Shown in pieces: positions 1-12,469 of a stretch of 64,000 nucleotides of DNA. The notes under the pieces are model-generated. The model did not search any database. It had not been told where the DNA came from and was given only the letters and a program-made list of their open reading frames with translations. The stretch is from contig NC_057919.1 of the NCBI RefSeq assembly GCF_018873765.1, positions 69,124,984 to 69,188,983 of the forward strand. The letters run 5' to 3'. The translations under genes were made by a program, and so were the position numbers. The first letter of the stretch is position 1. Each line of letters starts with the position of its first letter. The DNA comes from Telopea speciosissima (lineage: Eukaryota > Streptophyta > Magnoliopsida > Proteales > Proteaceae).

Positions 1-1537
1 ATAACAGATATTATTCTTTCTTCTTCTGGACCAGAATACAGAATATAATATAGTGTCTCGCCAATGTTTCAGCTATGGATCAAGGTATTGGTATTGTATC
101 AGTTGATACGTATTGTTATCTTGAGAATGTTTTCTATGTAAGACGCAGGGGCCATGCCCACACACAACAAGGGTTGGAATGACCGCCATGGCTCCATGTA
201 TGGTGAAAATTTCGCCCCCTTTTGTGCCACTGCACGTGTGCGCTCTCATTGGCTGGCATGTGCGGTGGTGTGGCCATGCGTCCCACCCAGAAAACAGATC
301 TGAAACACTAATTAATTAGGGTAGCCCAGAATGGGATAGGTTAAAGATTTGATTTAACACGTTTCATCAGTTCTGGAGCTTTTGACATATCGATCAAATA
401 CCTAACATTAGGAAATAAAAAAAATGTGTATGGAAACAGGATAACACACTACACTAGTGCCGTGGGGAACTTTTTCCCTTGTATTGTAAACCAACAACTC
501 AATTGGAAGCTACTTCTTCTTTCCCCTTGGCACCATTTTGTCCACCAAAATTTGATTTCTGCCTACAAGCTCTAGGGATTATGAAATGTGAAGGTAACAA
601 TGCATCATGCTGTGGACCAATTTAATTTAAGATCACAAAACTAAGAGTTTAATTTTTTTACGATAATCCTAAGAGGGCAATTGATGTACATATTTTAAGA
701 CCTAATTTTCCTTAAACCACGTGAGAATTCTTCACCAATATGGTATGTGGCCGGCCATCATTGGGCTTGGATGAGGGTCTTGTAACAGTGAAGAACATTT
801 TGGATCTTAAACATATAAGGGAAGTAATGATAACCTTAGATTTGTGAGTAAACTGGGGAAACTCTCCCCCTATATTTTAAATATACATTTGTCACTTAAC
901 TAGCCCAATTAGTTTCATTTTAACTTAGGTGTGGCTGCCTTCTTTTGTGACCAAACTTGAAATTGAAGCCCCTATATATCTTAATTAGGCACTTTGTAAT
1001 TCTTAGAAACTGTTAGTTTCGGTTGTGTTTAGTATGTATTCTTGGAATAGATTTTTGGTCTAGTATACATTTCGGACTAATCAAAAATGCATATATTGGG
1101 GGGAAAGATCATAATCCATAAATCTTAGGGAGCAGTTTAAGTTGGTTTCTTCTATTGCAATGTCAGACTTCAAACTAAAATTACATAAAGAGAATAGATG
1201 AGATGAAACTGGTCTTCTATCTAAACTTGACCTGATCGATCTATCTATAGTATTTTAAAGGGTTTATTCTATACTTTGGATGGATAAGCACAACAATATA
1301 AATAAGGAAAAAATTGGGCATATCGCCCGAGTGTCGGCTATGTCTAGCTCTCTCTTCCCCCTCTGAAATGACTTTCCTTTTTTTTTTTTTTTTTTCCGAT
1401 GCCTCGCCTCACGTCCCCATTGGTGTTGCCTGCTAGCTTAACGCACGGGCTTTATGTCTATCCCTCTCCTTAATATTATAATAAAAAAAAAAAAAAGACA
1501 GACAATATAATATACATAATTGAGCAAACTATGGAGG

Positions 1538-1541
<4 letters not shown>

Positions 1542-1569
<28 letters not shown>
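1542..1569. repeat. (GA)n microsatellite
   Basis: Uninterrupted GA dinucleotide run of about 14 units in copy A. The equivalent place in copy B (about 11211-11228) is shorter and interrupted by AAAG, so the repeat changed length after duplication. Confidence 0.9.
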
Positions 1570-1572
<3 letters not shown>

Positions 1573-2607
1573 TTACGCATCGATTCATGGATTGCTCATC
1601 AAGATCAAGCATAAGGATGTATCGCAAACAAATTATTCCCACATGAGGAATATTTTGTGGAACTTGTCGTTAATTTTTTTTGTTTTTGGGGTAGAAGGAA
1701 CTTTTCGTTAATCACTCTTTAAAGAATAGTTTCTCAAACCAATTACCCTAATTTCTTGCTTGGTACGCTAAACAGAATCAATAATTAACGAAGTCGATCA
1801 TTAATTTCCGTCATCATTTTTGAAGTTTAAACCTGAAATATCCAAGAAAGAAAGAAACTCAAAAAGGTATGATAAAAGACACGTGTTTATATGATTCATA
1901 TCAATCCATATCAAATTTCTTACGAAACCAACGTGAGATAATTTCCATATGACTAATACAAAATAGTAACAATTCACCTACAAATATTGATGATTGGGGA
2001 ACAGTATATTAAGGAAGAAGAACAGAATAATTATCGCATTCAATTCGCGGACACCTTCAATTCCTCTAATTCTTCTAATTCCTCTAATAGGCGGGAGTGA
2101 ACTCCACCTTGGGTAGTGTTTTCGGGCAAGGGTAGGGTAGTCATTTACGCTCCCATGTGAGAAATTGGAGGGGACAGCGAATTGAAGGGGATAACGACTG
2201 AGAAGAACATATAGATGATTTTTTTTAAACAGAAGTTTAAACCCTTGTAAGGATATAAATTTTACTTTATTAAATCAAATATCAATAAACTGATATGGAT
2301 ACCAATTGACCATATCGGGTTGAATCGGATGGCAAATGGTTTTTCCATCAATTTTAAATAAAGATTTATTTTTAAACCATTTTACCCTTGTTTTTTAAAT
2401 GAAAAAAAGGATAAAATTAGTTAAGTAAAGAGATAATATTGTTTACAAACTCACAAAATGATTTCTCTTTCTTATGTCCACTTCTCTTTTAGCAAGCAAA
2501 TTAAATAAATTACAAACTCGGAGCGTTCGCATCCCTACAAAAAATATTTGTTTGGGAATATAATTTTAATTAAGAGAAAATATAGATAGAATGTCAATGC
2601 TTTGAAG

Positions 2608-2741
2608 AGAGTGCGAGGAATGTTCACATATGTGAACAAGTCATAGCCGTTCAGATGGAATCTATTCTGTGAGAATATTCTTTCTGAACGGTGGTGAGCC
2701 GTTCACATACGCTCACGTACGTGAACATTCACCCCACTCCC
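2608..2741. mobile_element. 134-bp MITE, present only in copy A
   Basis: The ends are imperfect inverted repeats built on gaatgttcac and its complement gtgaacattc, with internal gaacgg/ccgttc pairing. It is flanked by ttgaag at 2602-2607 and 2742-2747. Copy B has an uninterrupted site at about 12130-12155, so this is an insertion in A rather than a deletion in B. No coding capacity. The family is not identified. Confidence 0.75.
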
Positions 2742-3735
2742 TTGAAGATTCAAGAAGATTCTTGATTATGTCTTGCAAATCCTGAGACACATTGCAGACT
2801 ATCAATCCCAAACATACAATAGTTTTTAAACTTTTAAGAAGTCCATTTCTATAAGATTGTCTATCAAAATATTGTTCAATTCAACCAAAACAAAACAACT
2901 GTGATATTTTTCATAAAAAAAAAAAAACAAAAGAACTGTGATATAAAATCCCAAAACCACTTTACCCTTGATATGTACCGTTCTATTGATCCGGTGTTAA
3001 TCTAAACATAGTATAGCACCAACTGATACCGACACCATGATCCGATTTTAACATTTGGAACAGTTAATTTTAAAGTTTTACCCTTGTAAGAACATGAATT
3101 TTACCATCCCAAATTTCATTAGATCAGGATAGTGCACTGCCCGACCACCCTGCCCCAGTGGGATCCATGTGAGGTCCAAGCCCCTACCTATGTGAGGCTG
3201 CATGCTGGCCACACGGGCAAGCGGCACATAGGATCAAAATTGTTAAATTAGATCAGGATTGAGGTCATAGAATTGTAGACGCATCTCTCTCAAGCCTCCT
3301 CTACACGTTACGTATAATACGGTAATAGTGTGTACTAGTAGTAGTAGTATTTTATAGGCAACTCTTATTCTCCAGTTACGTAATCAATCCAACGGCCAAC
3401 GGGCTAAGTCCTTCATCGACAAGTCCTGCTCATCTCTTCCCACGTGGGTACCCAAGTCCTTAATTAGTTATTCCTAATTTGAATTTAATTTGTGAAACAA
3501 AGAAGCAGCAAGCACAGCTCAAGAAAAGCAGAATTACTAAAATATAATAATTCTATTAATTAGGAAGGAAAAAAAACAAAGAAGTTATACATAGAATGAT
3601 AATAATCGAAAGGCAATCCCGGGCGCGCAGTTTCTTTTTCCTTCTTTAATTTTCTTCTCTTTAATTCCCCCTAAAAAGAGAAGCGGAGAAGAGAAGAGAA
3701 TTGTAGAGATTTTATTACCTCTAGATTATATAAGT

Positions 3736-4208
3736 CTAGCGTTGTTGCTTGCTCTTGTTCAAAAGCAACTCCCGAAGCGCAGCCACATCGGTTTCGCCCG
3801 CAACATTCTCTGGGCGGTAGTAACCAGTGACAGGGTCTGGTGCCCAAAATATAGTTTCCGATGCTTCTTTCATGGTTCCTCTGATCCCCTCCCCTGCCTT
3901 CACCTTAATCACGTCGCCGCTTCTCGCCCCACTTCCTTTCGCCATGTTCGATGTAACCACAACAACTTCAGTTGCTGCAGCATAACCTCGCCTACTCATC
4001 ATCCATTTATGGACACAAACAATTAAGTATAAGAAATTTAGGAAAAGAATGAAAAGAAAAAAAAAAGCGCGCAAAATTCTCTGTGACTAAACAAACAAAC
4101 GAAAGCAGAGAACCAAGAACCAATAACTTCATCTTACCTTGTGATTGAGACTGACACGACATCGAAGAGAGATGAAAGAAGCTTTGCGTTAGAAAGAGAA
4201 CGAGCCAG
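3736..4208 (-). CDS. LEA_3 (SAG21/LEA5-like) protein, copy A, start codon changed to CTG
   Basis: Two exons: 4208-4138 (71 nt) and 3991-3736 (256 nt), joined by a 146-nt GT-AG intron in phase 2. The joined frame gives 108 residues, normal for the LEA_3 family. The family hallmark WAPDPVTGYYRPEN is intact in exon 2, and exon 1 supplies the arginine- and serine-rich mitochondrial targeting segment. Family members protect against oxidative and drought stress and are mostly mitochondrial. The codon aligned with the copy B start ATG is CTG (4208-4206), keeping A at -3 and G at +4. No in-frame ATG lies between the TATA box and this codon. The first ATG downstream, in the Phe-Asp-Val stretch of exon 1, is out of frame. 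Either CTG initiation is used or this copy is a young pseudogene. No other lesion is visible. Confidence 0.82.
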
Positions 4209-4332
4209 TCTGATTTCAATGAGTGATCGAAGCGAAAAATAGTCGCCGCCTCTCGCCCCTTCTTTCCCAAAGACTCTTTCTTTAGGTCGTTCAGGATTAC
4301 CTTGATGCTTCCGGAGAGAGGTTCTTTTCTGT

Positions 4333-4339
4333 TTATATA
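4333..4339 (-). promoter_or_regulatory. TATA box of LEA_3 copy A
   Basis: TATATAA on the minus strand, about 125 nt upstream of the start position. It is conserved with copy B, including the following purine-rich gagaga stretch. It places transcription start near 4300-4310. Confidence 0.65.
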
Positions 4340-4440
4340 GAGAGAGACAACAGAGGCCTCTCGCGCTCTCCAAAGAAAATAATAGTTTTTTTTTTTTTTT
4401 GGTAATCTGTTAAGAAGAAGATTCGGAGTAAAAAGAAAGA

Positions 4441-4861
4441 ATGATTTAGTCCAGAAAATGCGGTTGAGATTTTTGGAGGGTCGTTTCATCCTCAAAACGA
4501 CTTTGGAATGCCGCAAAGTAGCGGGGCTTTTGGCATGGAATTGTGTTGGGCTTGTCGAGATTTTTGAAATGCATTATGTTTTGGTCCGGTTCAGGTTTTT
4601 TGGCATTTTTGGGCTGGGGGCATTTGTATACTTTTTAGGGTTAGGGTTTTCTTATATATTTATTCTTATCTCTTTGAGATAGGGTTATGAGGGTTTGTAA
4701 CATTTCAGAGAAATAGTGAAACCTGTTCTACTACTCGACCGTGAACGTAGCTTCCAATTTGGAGGTGAACCACGTAAATCTCTGTGTTATGCGTTGTGTG
4801 TGCTTTCTCTGTTTTCGTTTTTCTTTTGCAAATCGCCATTCTAGGCATTGTTTATGTAACA
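4441..4861. mobile_element. Insertion in copy A resembling a retrotransposon LTR fragment
   Basis: About 420 bp between two segments that are adjacent in copy B: the gattcggagtaaaa stretch (15520-15535) and aatgaatcaat (15538-15548). It contains gaaccacgtaaatctctgtg (about 4766-4785), similar to the U5 region of many plant copia LTRs as I remember them. No clear target-site duplication was found, so a solo LTR is only a suggestion. The six-frame ORFs here look random. Confidence 0.4.
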
Positions 4862-5261
4862 AAAGGTAATGAATCAATTAATAACTCATAAATGGACCTA
4901 ACAAATAGGAAAAGAAAAGACTGTTTTTTTTTTAAACACTGTTCAAATACGATACCGATACCAATACTTAGAACCATGACATGTTCGAAGAACAACGATG
5001 AGGATGAAATGTTGAATAAAAATTTAATTAAATAGAAAAACTGAAGAAAAAAAATGAATGGAGTAAAAAATGGGAGAGAGAAGAAGCGGGTGGGTCTTTT
5101 CATTTTTTACTATTTTAATGACAAAAATAGTAAAAAATAGAAGAAGAATGGTAGGTTAATAGATTAGCAGGTTATTAGGTGAAAAGTTTAAAAACAGGGT
5201 AGTTTTAGAAAAAAAAAGTTTAAAGTAGAATAGTTTTAGTAAATATAGGCTAAGTGTAGGG

Positions 5262-6105
5262 TATGGGTGTCAATCGGTTGGGCTCGGTCGGGCCTAGCCG
5301 GACCTCACCAATTTTAGAGGCTGCACCGTGTCTGACCATTTAGGCATTCAGGCTTGCCTTGGCCAGGTATGGTATGGTTTCATTTCGGTCAGTCGGTGTT
5401 CGGTCATTAATCGGGGCAGCCTTATTCGGGTTAAATGGGCCTAAACCGGGTCTAAAACGGGGCTAATGAGCCGTTTAACTCTAAATGGTCTCTAAACAGT
5501 GTGGGCTTACTAATTGACATGCAACCAGAATTTTAAGTTCAAACCATCACACCATTGGGCATTCACTGTACTCCTCAACTCAAAATCAAATAAAACTTAT
5601 CCCAACTAAAATAACAGCAGAACACCGAATAGAAGCACATCTAACAAAGTAAGTAGAGGAAAAAATAATAGCAGCACAACACCAAATAGAAACACTTCTA
5701 ACAAAGTAAGTAGAGGGAAAAATAATAGCAGCACAACACCGAATAAAAACATTTCTAACAAACTAAGAGGGTAATAAAAAAATAACAACACAACACCAAA
5801 TAGAAGCATATCTAACAAAGTGAGATCTAAAAACTAAAACTAAGTCTCATCTCACCTACGTTAAGTGTATCTAAATCTAACCAATAAATGTCAAAGACCA
5901 ACAAAAAAACAAACAAAAAAAAAAGAAATTTGAAGGGAAGGGGAGGGGAAGTTTATAAGTTAAAAGGTCGGGCTGGGTCGGGCTGCAACAGGGCGGTCTA
6001 GGTCGGGCCTGGAATCGATCGGTCCGATCAGACGCCCAACGGGCCATGTTTAGTAATCGGGCCGGGCTTTAACTGGACGGGCCGGGCCTAGAATTGACAC
6101 CCCTA
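5262..6105. mobile_element. Non-autonomous hAT-type element (844 bp)
   Basis: The left end begins TATGGGTGTCAAT and the right end is its inverted match (ATTGACACCCCTA). The element is flanked by perfect 8-bp repeats GTGTAGGG at 5254-5261 and 6106-6113. An 8-bp target duplication with a TAGGGGTGTCAA-type terminus is characteristic of plant hAT elements. Both subterminal regions are rich in GGGC/GCCC (tcgggc, gggccgggc). No transposase is encoded. It was not seen at the matching place in copy B. Confidence 0.85.
5605..5822. repeat. 57-bp tandem repeat, about 4 units, inside the hAT-type element
   Basis: Units share the core caacaccraatagaarca followed by tctaacaaagtaagtagag and an A-rich spacer. 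Period is about 57 bp, with the last unit partly diverged. It produces a spurious leucine- and phenylalanine-rich minus-strand ORF that is not a gene. Confidence 0.8.
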
Positions 6106-6330
6106 GTGTAGGGTAATGATAGTAATTGCCCAAAAAATAATCAAACTATTTCATATTCTTATTTTAATGGGGATGGGGGGGTGTGGTGATTTCGACCCCT
6201 CACCCATTATCCCAATCTTCTTTTATCTGGTCCTCACTAAACTAAACCGGTCAACGCTTTCTCCTGGTTAACCATAATGGGTTGGGGCTATGATTCGAGT
6301 TACTTGGAGATTACTTCGTATATCGGTAGT

Positions 6331-8228
6331 GGGTTGAGACAGGTAAGGAATTAAGGTTCCTTTGAAGTGTTAAACACATGTTAATGTTTTTGTGGGCTTT
6401 GTTTGAAGAACAACTTCTCCAAATAAGAATCTATCTCCATTGCTTTACTAAAAACAAAGTTTCATTTTGCCACGTAACTCTGTTACGCAGGGAAAATTGT
6501 TCATATTTCATACACGTTATTTGTAAAGACAAATGACGTGGATATTTCACGGTTAAAGATTCTATCAATTAATTATCCTCTTTCATATATTGACATGTGT
6601 GCCACGTGGTCTCTACTGTGTCGTAAGATGTACATCACACACCCACCGGTATTGCTGAGGATTTGGAAGCCATAGTAGACCACTACCATAATATTCTATT
6701 TTCAATAATAAATGGCAAAGAACAGAAAATGAGAATAAAGACATAAACACAATTATCACATTAAAGAGAAATCAACACGTTAAACTGCTGACTTCATCTT
6801 GTTTTCTTGGAGATTAAGTCAGCATAACAAAGGAAGGGATTCTTGAAAAACGATCCTTTCAAGAAGAATCTCATGACCCTATGGGTTGGCCGGTTGGGGT
6901 TGGATTATAAATTGGAATACAATAGAAAGGAAAAAAAATTCTCCATTCTCAACATGGACTAATATAATAAGATTTTTTTTTTCCATGCATGCAATGTGTT
7001 CTTCCTCCTTGCTTCTTAGTTTTATGCTTTGAGATAGAAGAAGGTTCGAAAGTAGTCGGTCCTCTTGCAAGATGGTTGGATATTTCTATAAGTAGGAAAT
7101 GGTCCAGCCCTAATGGATCACACAGTCCCCCTAATTACTTTTAGAGGGAACAGAAGTGAGAACACAAGTTGTGGCATCTATGGGGACGGGGTGATCATTT
7201 CATCTCCCACTTTGTATGGGCGTGGGCTCTCCCCACCCCCACAGAGAACATTTTTTCTTACTTTTCTTAGCACATGATTCCTGTTTTATCCAATTATATA
7301 AAAATTTGATCAACCTCCACGTGGGATAATCATCAAGGTACACTAGATGGTTGCGATAAGGGGGTGTTAATTGTCAATCGATTGATTTGGTCCGATTTGA
7401 GTCTGGTATTAGGCCAATTCAAAAACAAATCATTAAGACAAAGTTTGGTTTCAATCAGTTTCACTTTTGATCTTATTCAGTTGAGTCTTTTTTATATATG
7501 GAGTTGACTTATCGTCTCTTATCAGTCTATTATTATGTTGTTATTAATTTAATTTCTATTTTTCATATGTACATGTTGTCGTTGAAATTCGAATGGACGA
7601 TGTGTTATTGGAAAACCGGCACACCTTAATCCAGGGAGTGAACACAAGAGAGTAACGGAATTCGATTTCATGAGGGACTCTCTGATGCTAAGTCAGAATC
7701 CACATGTTGGGATGGTAAGAGAATAGTAACAAAAAAAATTCTCCTTTCTCAACGGTATCGGAACAGGTATCCACAATATGCAAAATCGATATGATACAGA
7801 TACGGTATCGGCCTGGATCAGTTGTATCGGACAAAATTACCCCTGAAATTCCTTAAAAAATGAGTTTTTTTTATCATTTTGCCCCTAGTCCGTACCGTGC
7901 ATGATACCGATATGGTATCATCATGGTATCGATATCGGTGACTAACAAAACCAATACGTGATACCGATACTTAGAACCATGCACTCAAGTCTTACGGTCT
8001 TACCACATGGCACATTATTTGTATTCCAAATGTCACTCACCTAATGTTGCGTTCTCTAAACCATTTGAGGACCATTCATACACCTACAATACTTGAGTTA
8101 TGTGTGTGTGCTCAAATTCCCAAAGTACGAACATTTATAGTACTCCAAACATTTCAGAGCAGTACCATGTCTTCCAAGGTTTTACAAGAACAAGAAATCC
8201 ATACTCCACACCTAAGACGCATAATGCT
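6331..8228. other. Non-coding interval after copy A
   Basis: No ORF with recognisable protein features. About 7741-7980 contains repeated gatacc/ggtatc motifs ending gatacttagaaccatg, a phrase also found at 4960-4980, so it is part of a dispersed repeat. About 7240-7262 (cacagagaacatt) matches the end of the fold-back element at 45672-45798 and may be a broken relative. Confidence 0.6.
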
Positions 8229-8450
8229 TCTGAGTAGAGATGTAAATGAATGGTCTAAAATCCGTATCCGATTTCTGTTCATATCTATTTAGGAGAATTC
8301 GAATTTGAAAAATCGATTTTTAGAAACTATTATAATGTAATCAAAAGTTAATCAGATGCGGATACAAATATTTCAATTTTTCAGACCAGATATTATCCAA
8401 TCCAAACAATCTGATTAAGTAATAGTTTTATAAATAATATCTTATAATGT
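8229..8450. repeat. Dispersed repeat related to the 45335-45492 element
   Basis: Starts agagatgtaaatgaatgg and contains ttcgaatttgaaaaatcgat followed by an A+T-rich second half. The same order of motifs occurs at 8885-9000 and 45335-45492. Non-coding; probably a MITE relic. Confidence 0.45.
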
Positions 8451-8479
8451 TAAAATACCTTTATCAATTCACGATATAT

Positions 8480-8660
8480 TAAAAATGGAGAAAACTTTTC
8501 CGGGGGGAAGTGTACCGCCCACGCCTAGACACCGGGGGGTAATGACCTTCTTGCCACCCATGAAAGACGGAAATCCCACCCCCATGATGCCAACGCACAT
8601 GTTCTCATTGGCTCCCATGCATGCAGGCCCCCACACACACACAGAATGTCAACCCATTAA
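8480..8660. other. Diverged GC-richer repeat segment
   Basis: Contains acaccggggggtaatgac, similar to acacggggggttaaatgac at 54912-54930, and resembles the block at 160-300 that carries catgcccacacacaac and cattggctgg motifs. Probably copies of one dispersed family. No coding evidence. Confidence 0.35.
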
Positions 8661-8884
8661 AAATAATTAAACAAAAAATTAAATGAATTAAAAAAATCAT
8701 TAGAACATTGGTGTAATTTTAGATATAACACTTACAATATTAACCTAGGTGGGGTAGTGGATTCAACCTTTCACCTTCTCGTCTTCTTGAATCTTCGTTT
8801 TCTCCAATTCTCTGTTGTTTGATGCAAATAGTGAGATCACAATGCCATTCTCCCAGATTCACAACTCTACTCTCCATTATCCAC

Positions 8885-9000
8885 TAGGGTTGTAAATGGA
8901 TAGTCAAATATTCATATTTGATTCATGTTATTACTATTTAAAGGAATCCCTATTCGAAAAATCGGTTTCCAAACACTATCTGATTGTTGATACAAATAGA
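8885..9000. repeat. Dispersed MITE-like repeat, second copy
   Basis: The stretch from gtaaatggatagtcaaatat through ttcatgttattac and ttcgaaaaatcggtttcc closely matches 45340-45440. It abuts the 3' side of the gag fragment, so the last residues of that minus-strand ORF are repeat-derived. Confidence 0.6.
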
Positions 9001-9508
9001 GGCTGCGAATAGCAGAGTAGGATTCATGTAAACCTTGCAGAAAATCCATTAAGGAGTCAGACTCAACATGGCCTTGGAGAGTGACAGCAGTACCACAAGT
9101 GCAAGTGGACATGCCCCTATATGATGAAAGCTCGCCACGAAGACTCTTCAGTTTAGTATAATATGCAGAAATGGAGTCAAGACCCTGACTCAAAGTGGAC
9201 ATGGACTTGCGGATTTCAAAAATCCGTGGTGCATTCTTCTGGGAAAAATGATCATGGAGATCGAGCCAGGCATCACGAGCCAAGTCGATCCAAAATATGT
9301 TGTGAGCAATATTAGGAACAATGGAATGAACAATCCAAGATCTCACCATGCTATTGCAGCGGATCCAATGTGGGAGATCAGGAGAATCAGAAGTTGATTT
9401 GGTCAAAGAACCATCAAGGAACTGCAGTTTATTCTTAGCCTCCAGCGCCATGACCATGGCACGATGCCAGGTCGGGAGATCAGGAGAATCAGAAGATGTA
9501 TAGGCCAC
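8990..9508 (-). pseudogene. Ty1/copia gag fragment
   Basis: The minus-strand frame encodes a copia gag (UBN2/Retrotran_gag family) core: a W..AM.MAL.AKNKLQFLDGS segment, then W.RCNSMVRSW, then DLHDHFSQKNAPRIFE and STLSQGLDSISAYYTKLK. The family's RNA-binding C-terminus and all of pol are absent. Its 5' end carries a direct repeat: gggagatcaggagaatcag occurs at about 9371 and 9474, so the sequence SDSPDLP appears twice about 35 residues apart, as if a tract were duplicated. It lies between the two segmental-duplication copies. No LTRs were recognised nearby, so this is a relic rather than a working element. Confidence 0.75.
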
Positions 9509-12456
9509 TTAACCTACCTTGTTGACTAATAGCTTCCACATTGAATGTTTTTGGGGAATACGAATCCTAAAACTGGTCCTGATTAGTTCAGCCCAATTGT
9601 TGAAGGAACCAAACAAATTAAAGCTTTAATTTTCTGGTCCTTTCACAAACATTTCCATGGACAGTATCCATTCAAGCGAAGATGCTATATATTACTTTGT
9701 ACTATTCCTTATAACAGATGACAGATTTGATAATACAAGAAAGCCCAGACATTATTATTTCTTCTTCTGAGTCTCTAACCCGATACATCCAGAAGAAGAA
9801 TAGTTTTGTTTTTTTTTTTGAAGGGGGGAGATGAGTTGGTCCAGAATCCAGAATATACTGGTGTCTCGCCAATGTTTCAGCTATGGATCAAGGTATTGGT
9901 ATTGTATCAATTGATACGTATTGTTCTTGAGAATGTTTTCTGTGTAGGACACAGTGGCCATGCCCACACACAACAAGGGTAGGAATGACCGCCATGGCTC
10001 CATGTATGGTGAAAATTTTGCCCCCTTTTATGTCACTGTGTGCGCTTTCATTGGCTGGCGTGTGCGGCGTGGCCATGCGTCCCACCCAGAAAACAGATCT
10101 GACACACCAATTAATTAGGGTAGCCTAGATTGGGATAGGTTAAAGGTTTGATTTAATGCGTTTCATCAGTTCTTGAGCTTTTGACATATCGATCAAGTAT
10201 CTAACATTAGGGAATAAAAAAAATGTATATGGAAAGAGGATAACACACACTAGTGCCGTGGGGAACTTTTTCCCTTGTATTATAAATCAGCAGCAACTCA
10301 ATTGGAAGCTAGTTCTTCTTTCTCCTTGGCACCATTTTGTCCACCAAAATTTGAGGACCTAATTTTGCTTAAACCACATGAGAATTCTTCACGAGTGTGG
10401 TGATCATCATTGGGCTTGGATGGGGGTCTTGTAGCAATGAAGAACATTTTGGATCTTAAACATATAGAGGAAGTAATGATGACCTTAGATTTGTGAGTAA
10501 ATCTGGGAAACTCTCCGGCCCCCTATACCTTAAATATGCATTTGTCACTTAACCAGGCCAATTAGTTTCATCTTAACTTAGGTTTGGCTGTCTTCTTTTA
10601 TGACGAAACTTGAAATTGAAGCCCCTAGCTTACTACCTATTCTCTTAATTCGGCACTTTTTAATTCCTCAGTAACAGTTAATTTCAGTTGTATTTAGTAT
10701 GTATTCTTGGAATAGATTTTCGATGTAGTATACATTTCTGACAAATCTAAAATGCATATATGGGGGAAAGATCATAATCCATAAATCTTAGGGAGCAGTT
10801 AAGTTGGTTTCTTCTATTGCAATGTCAAACTTCAAACTAATATTACATAAAGAGAATATATAGATGAGATGAAACTGGTCTTCTATCTAAACTTGACCTG
10901 GTCGATCTATTTGTAGTATTTTAAAGGGTTTATTCTATACTTTCGATGGATAAGCACAACATTATAAATAAGGGAAAAAATTGGGCATATCGACCGAGTG
11001 TCGGCTATGTCTAGCTCTCTCGATCTTTCCCATCTGAAATGATTTTCCTATTTGTTTTAACGATGCCTCATCTCACGTCCCTGTTGGTGTCGCCTGTTAG
11101 CTTAACACACATGAGTGTTTTGTCTATCTCTTTCTTTAATATTATAATAGAAAAAAAAAAAGAAAGACAAACAATATAATATACATAATTGAACGAACTA
11201 TGGAGGAAATGAGAGAGAGAAAGAGAGATCCTTACGTATCAATTCATGGATTGCTCATCAAGATCAAGCATAAGGATGTATCGCAAACAAATTATTCCCA
11301 CGTGAGGAATATTAGTGAAACTTTTCGTTAATTTTTGTTTTGGTAGAAGGAACTTTTCGTTAATCACTCTTTAAAGAATAGTTTCTCAAACCAATTACCC
11401 TAATTTCTTGCATGGTACGCTAAACAGAATCAATAATTAATGAAGTCATTTCCGTCTATCTTTTTAAAGTTTAAACCTGAAATATCCAAGAAAGAAAGAA
11501 ACTCATAAAGATATGATAAAAGACACGTATTTATTTGATTCATATCAATCCATATCAAATCTCTTATTACGAAACCAATGTGAGATATTTCCATATGACT
11601 AATACAAAATAGTAACAGCTTCACCTACAAATATTGATGATTGGGGAACAATATACAAAGGAAGAAGAATAGAATAATTATCACCTCTAATTCGTGGGCA
11701 CCTCTAATTCCTCTAATAGGGCGGAGTGGACCTTACCTTAGGCTGTGTTTCCAGGCAGGGGGTAGGGTAGTCATTTTTGCTCCCATGTGAGGAATTGGAG
11801 GGGGCAGCAAATTGAAGGGGATAACGGCTCAGAAGAACATACAGATGACCCTTGTAAGTGTATGAATTTTACTTTACTAAATCAAGTATCAATAAACCGA
11901 TGTCGATACCAATTGACCATATCGGGTCCAATCGGATGGCAAATGGTTTTTCCATCAATTTTAAATAAAAATTTATTTTTAAACCATTTTATCCTTTTTT
12001 TTAAATGAAGAAAGGATAAAATTAGTTAAGTAAAGAGATAATACTGTTTACATCCTCACAAAATGATTTCTCTTTCGTATGATTTCCCTTTTGTTTGAGA
12101 ATATAATTCCAACTGAGAGAAAATATAGATAGAATGCCAAGGCCTTGAAGATTCAAGAAGGTTCTTGATTATGTCCCCCAAATCCTGAGACACGTTCCAC
12201 ACTCCAAAATTAATCAATGCAAGATTTGCAATAGCTTTTAAACCTTTATTAAGAAACCCACAGACTTCCGTTTCTACAAGAAGATTGTGTGTCAAAAAGT
12301 ATTGTTCAATTCAACCAAAACAAAAGAATTGTGATACAAAATCCCACAATCACTTTACCCTTGATATGTACCGTTCTATTGATCCGGTGTTTAATCAAAA
12401 CATAGTATAGCATCAACTGATACTGAAACCGACCACATGGCGGTTTACCCTTGTAA

Positions 12457-12469
12457 GAGCATGAATTTT
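12457..12469. repeat. Left target-site duplication of the LINE
   Basis: gagcatgaatttt, repeated exactly at 14011-14023. Copy A has the empty site (aacatgaatttt at 3091-3102). Confidence 0.9.

Larger units (their letters stand above)
1..6330. repeat. Segmental duplication, copy A
   Basis: This interval is collinear with about 9711-18600 in the same orientation. Anchors include the stretch from 53 (gtgtctcgccaatgtttcag) matching 9861, the LEA_3 exons at 3736-4208 matching 14765-15289, and 6132-6320 matching about 18405-18597. The left edge of the window cuts the copy, so its true start is unknown. Apart from the LEA gene and the insertions listed separately, I see no coding sequence in 1-3735. 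Copy A has sequence at about 555-700 that copy B lacks. Alignment by eye only; percent identity not measured. Confidence 0.9.

Noticed and set aside
4206-4373. In-frame ATG at 4373 upstream of the CTG in LEA_3 copy A as the true start
   Set aside because: It lies upstream of the TATA box at 4333-4339, so it should not be transcribed; the upstream codons show no family similarity.
4007-4516. 169-codon minus-strand ORF across LEA_3 exon 1
   Set aside because: Shadow frame of the LEA_3 5' region and intron; the spliced LEA_3 model explains the conserved parts.
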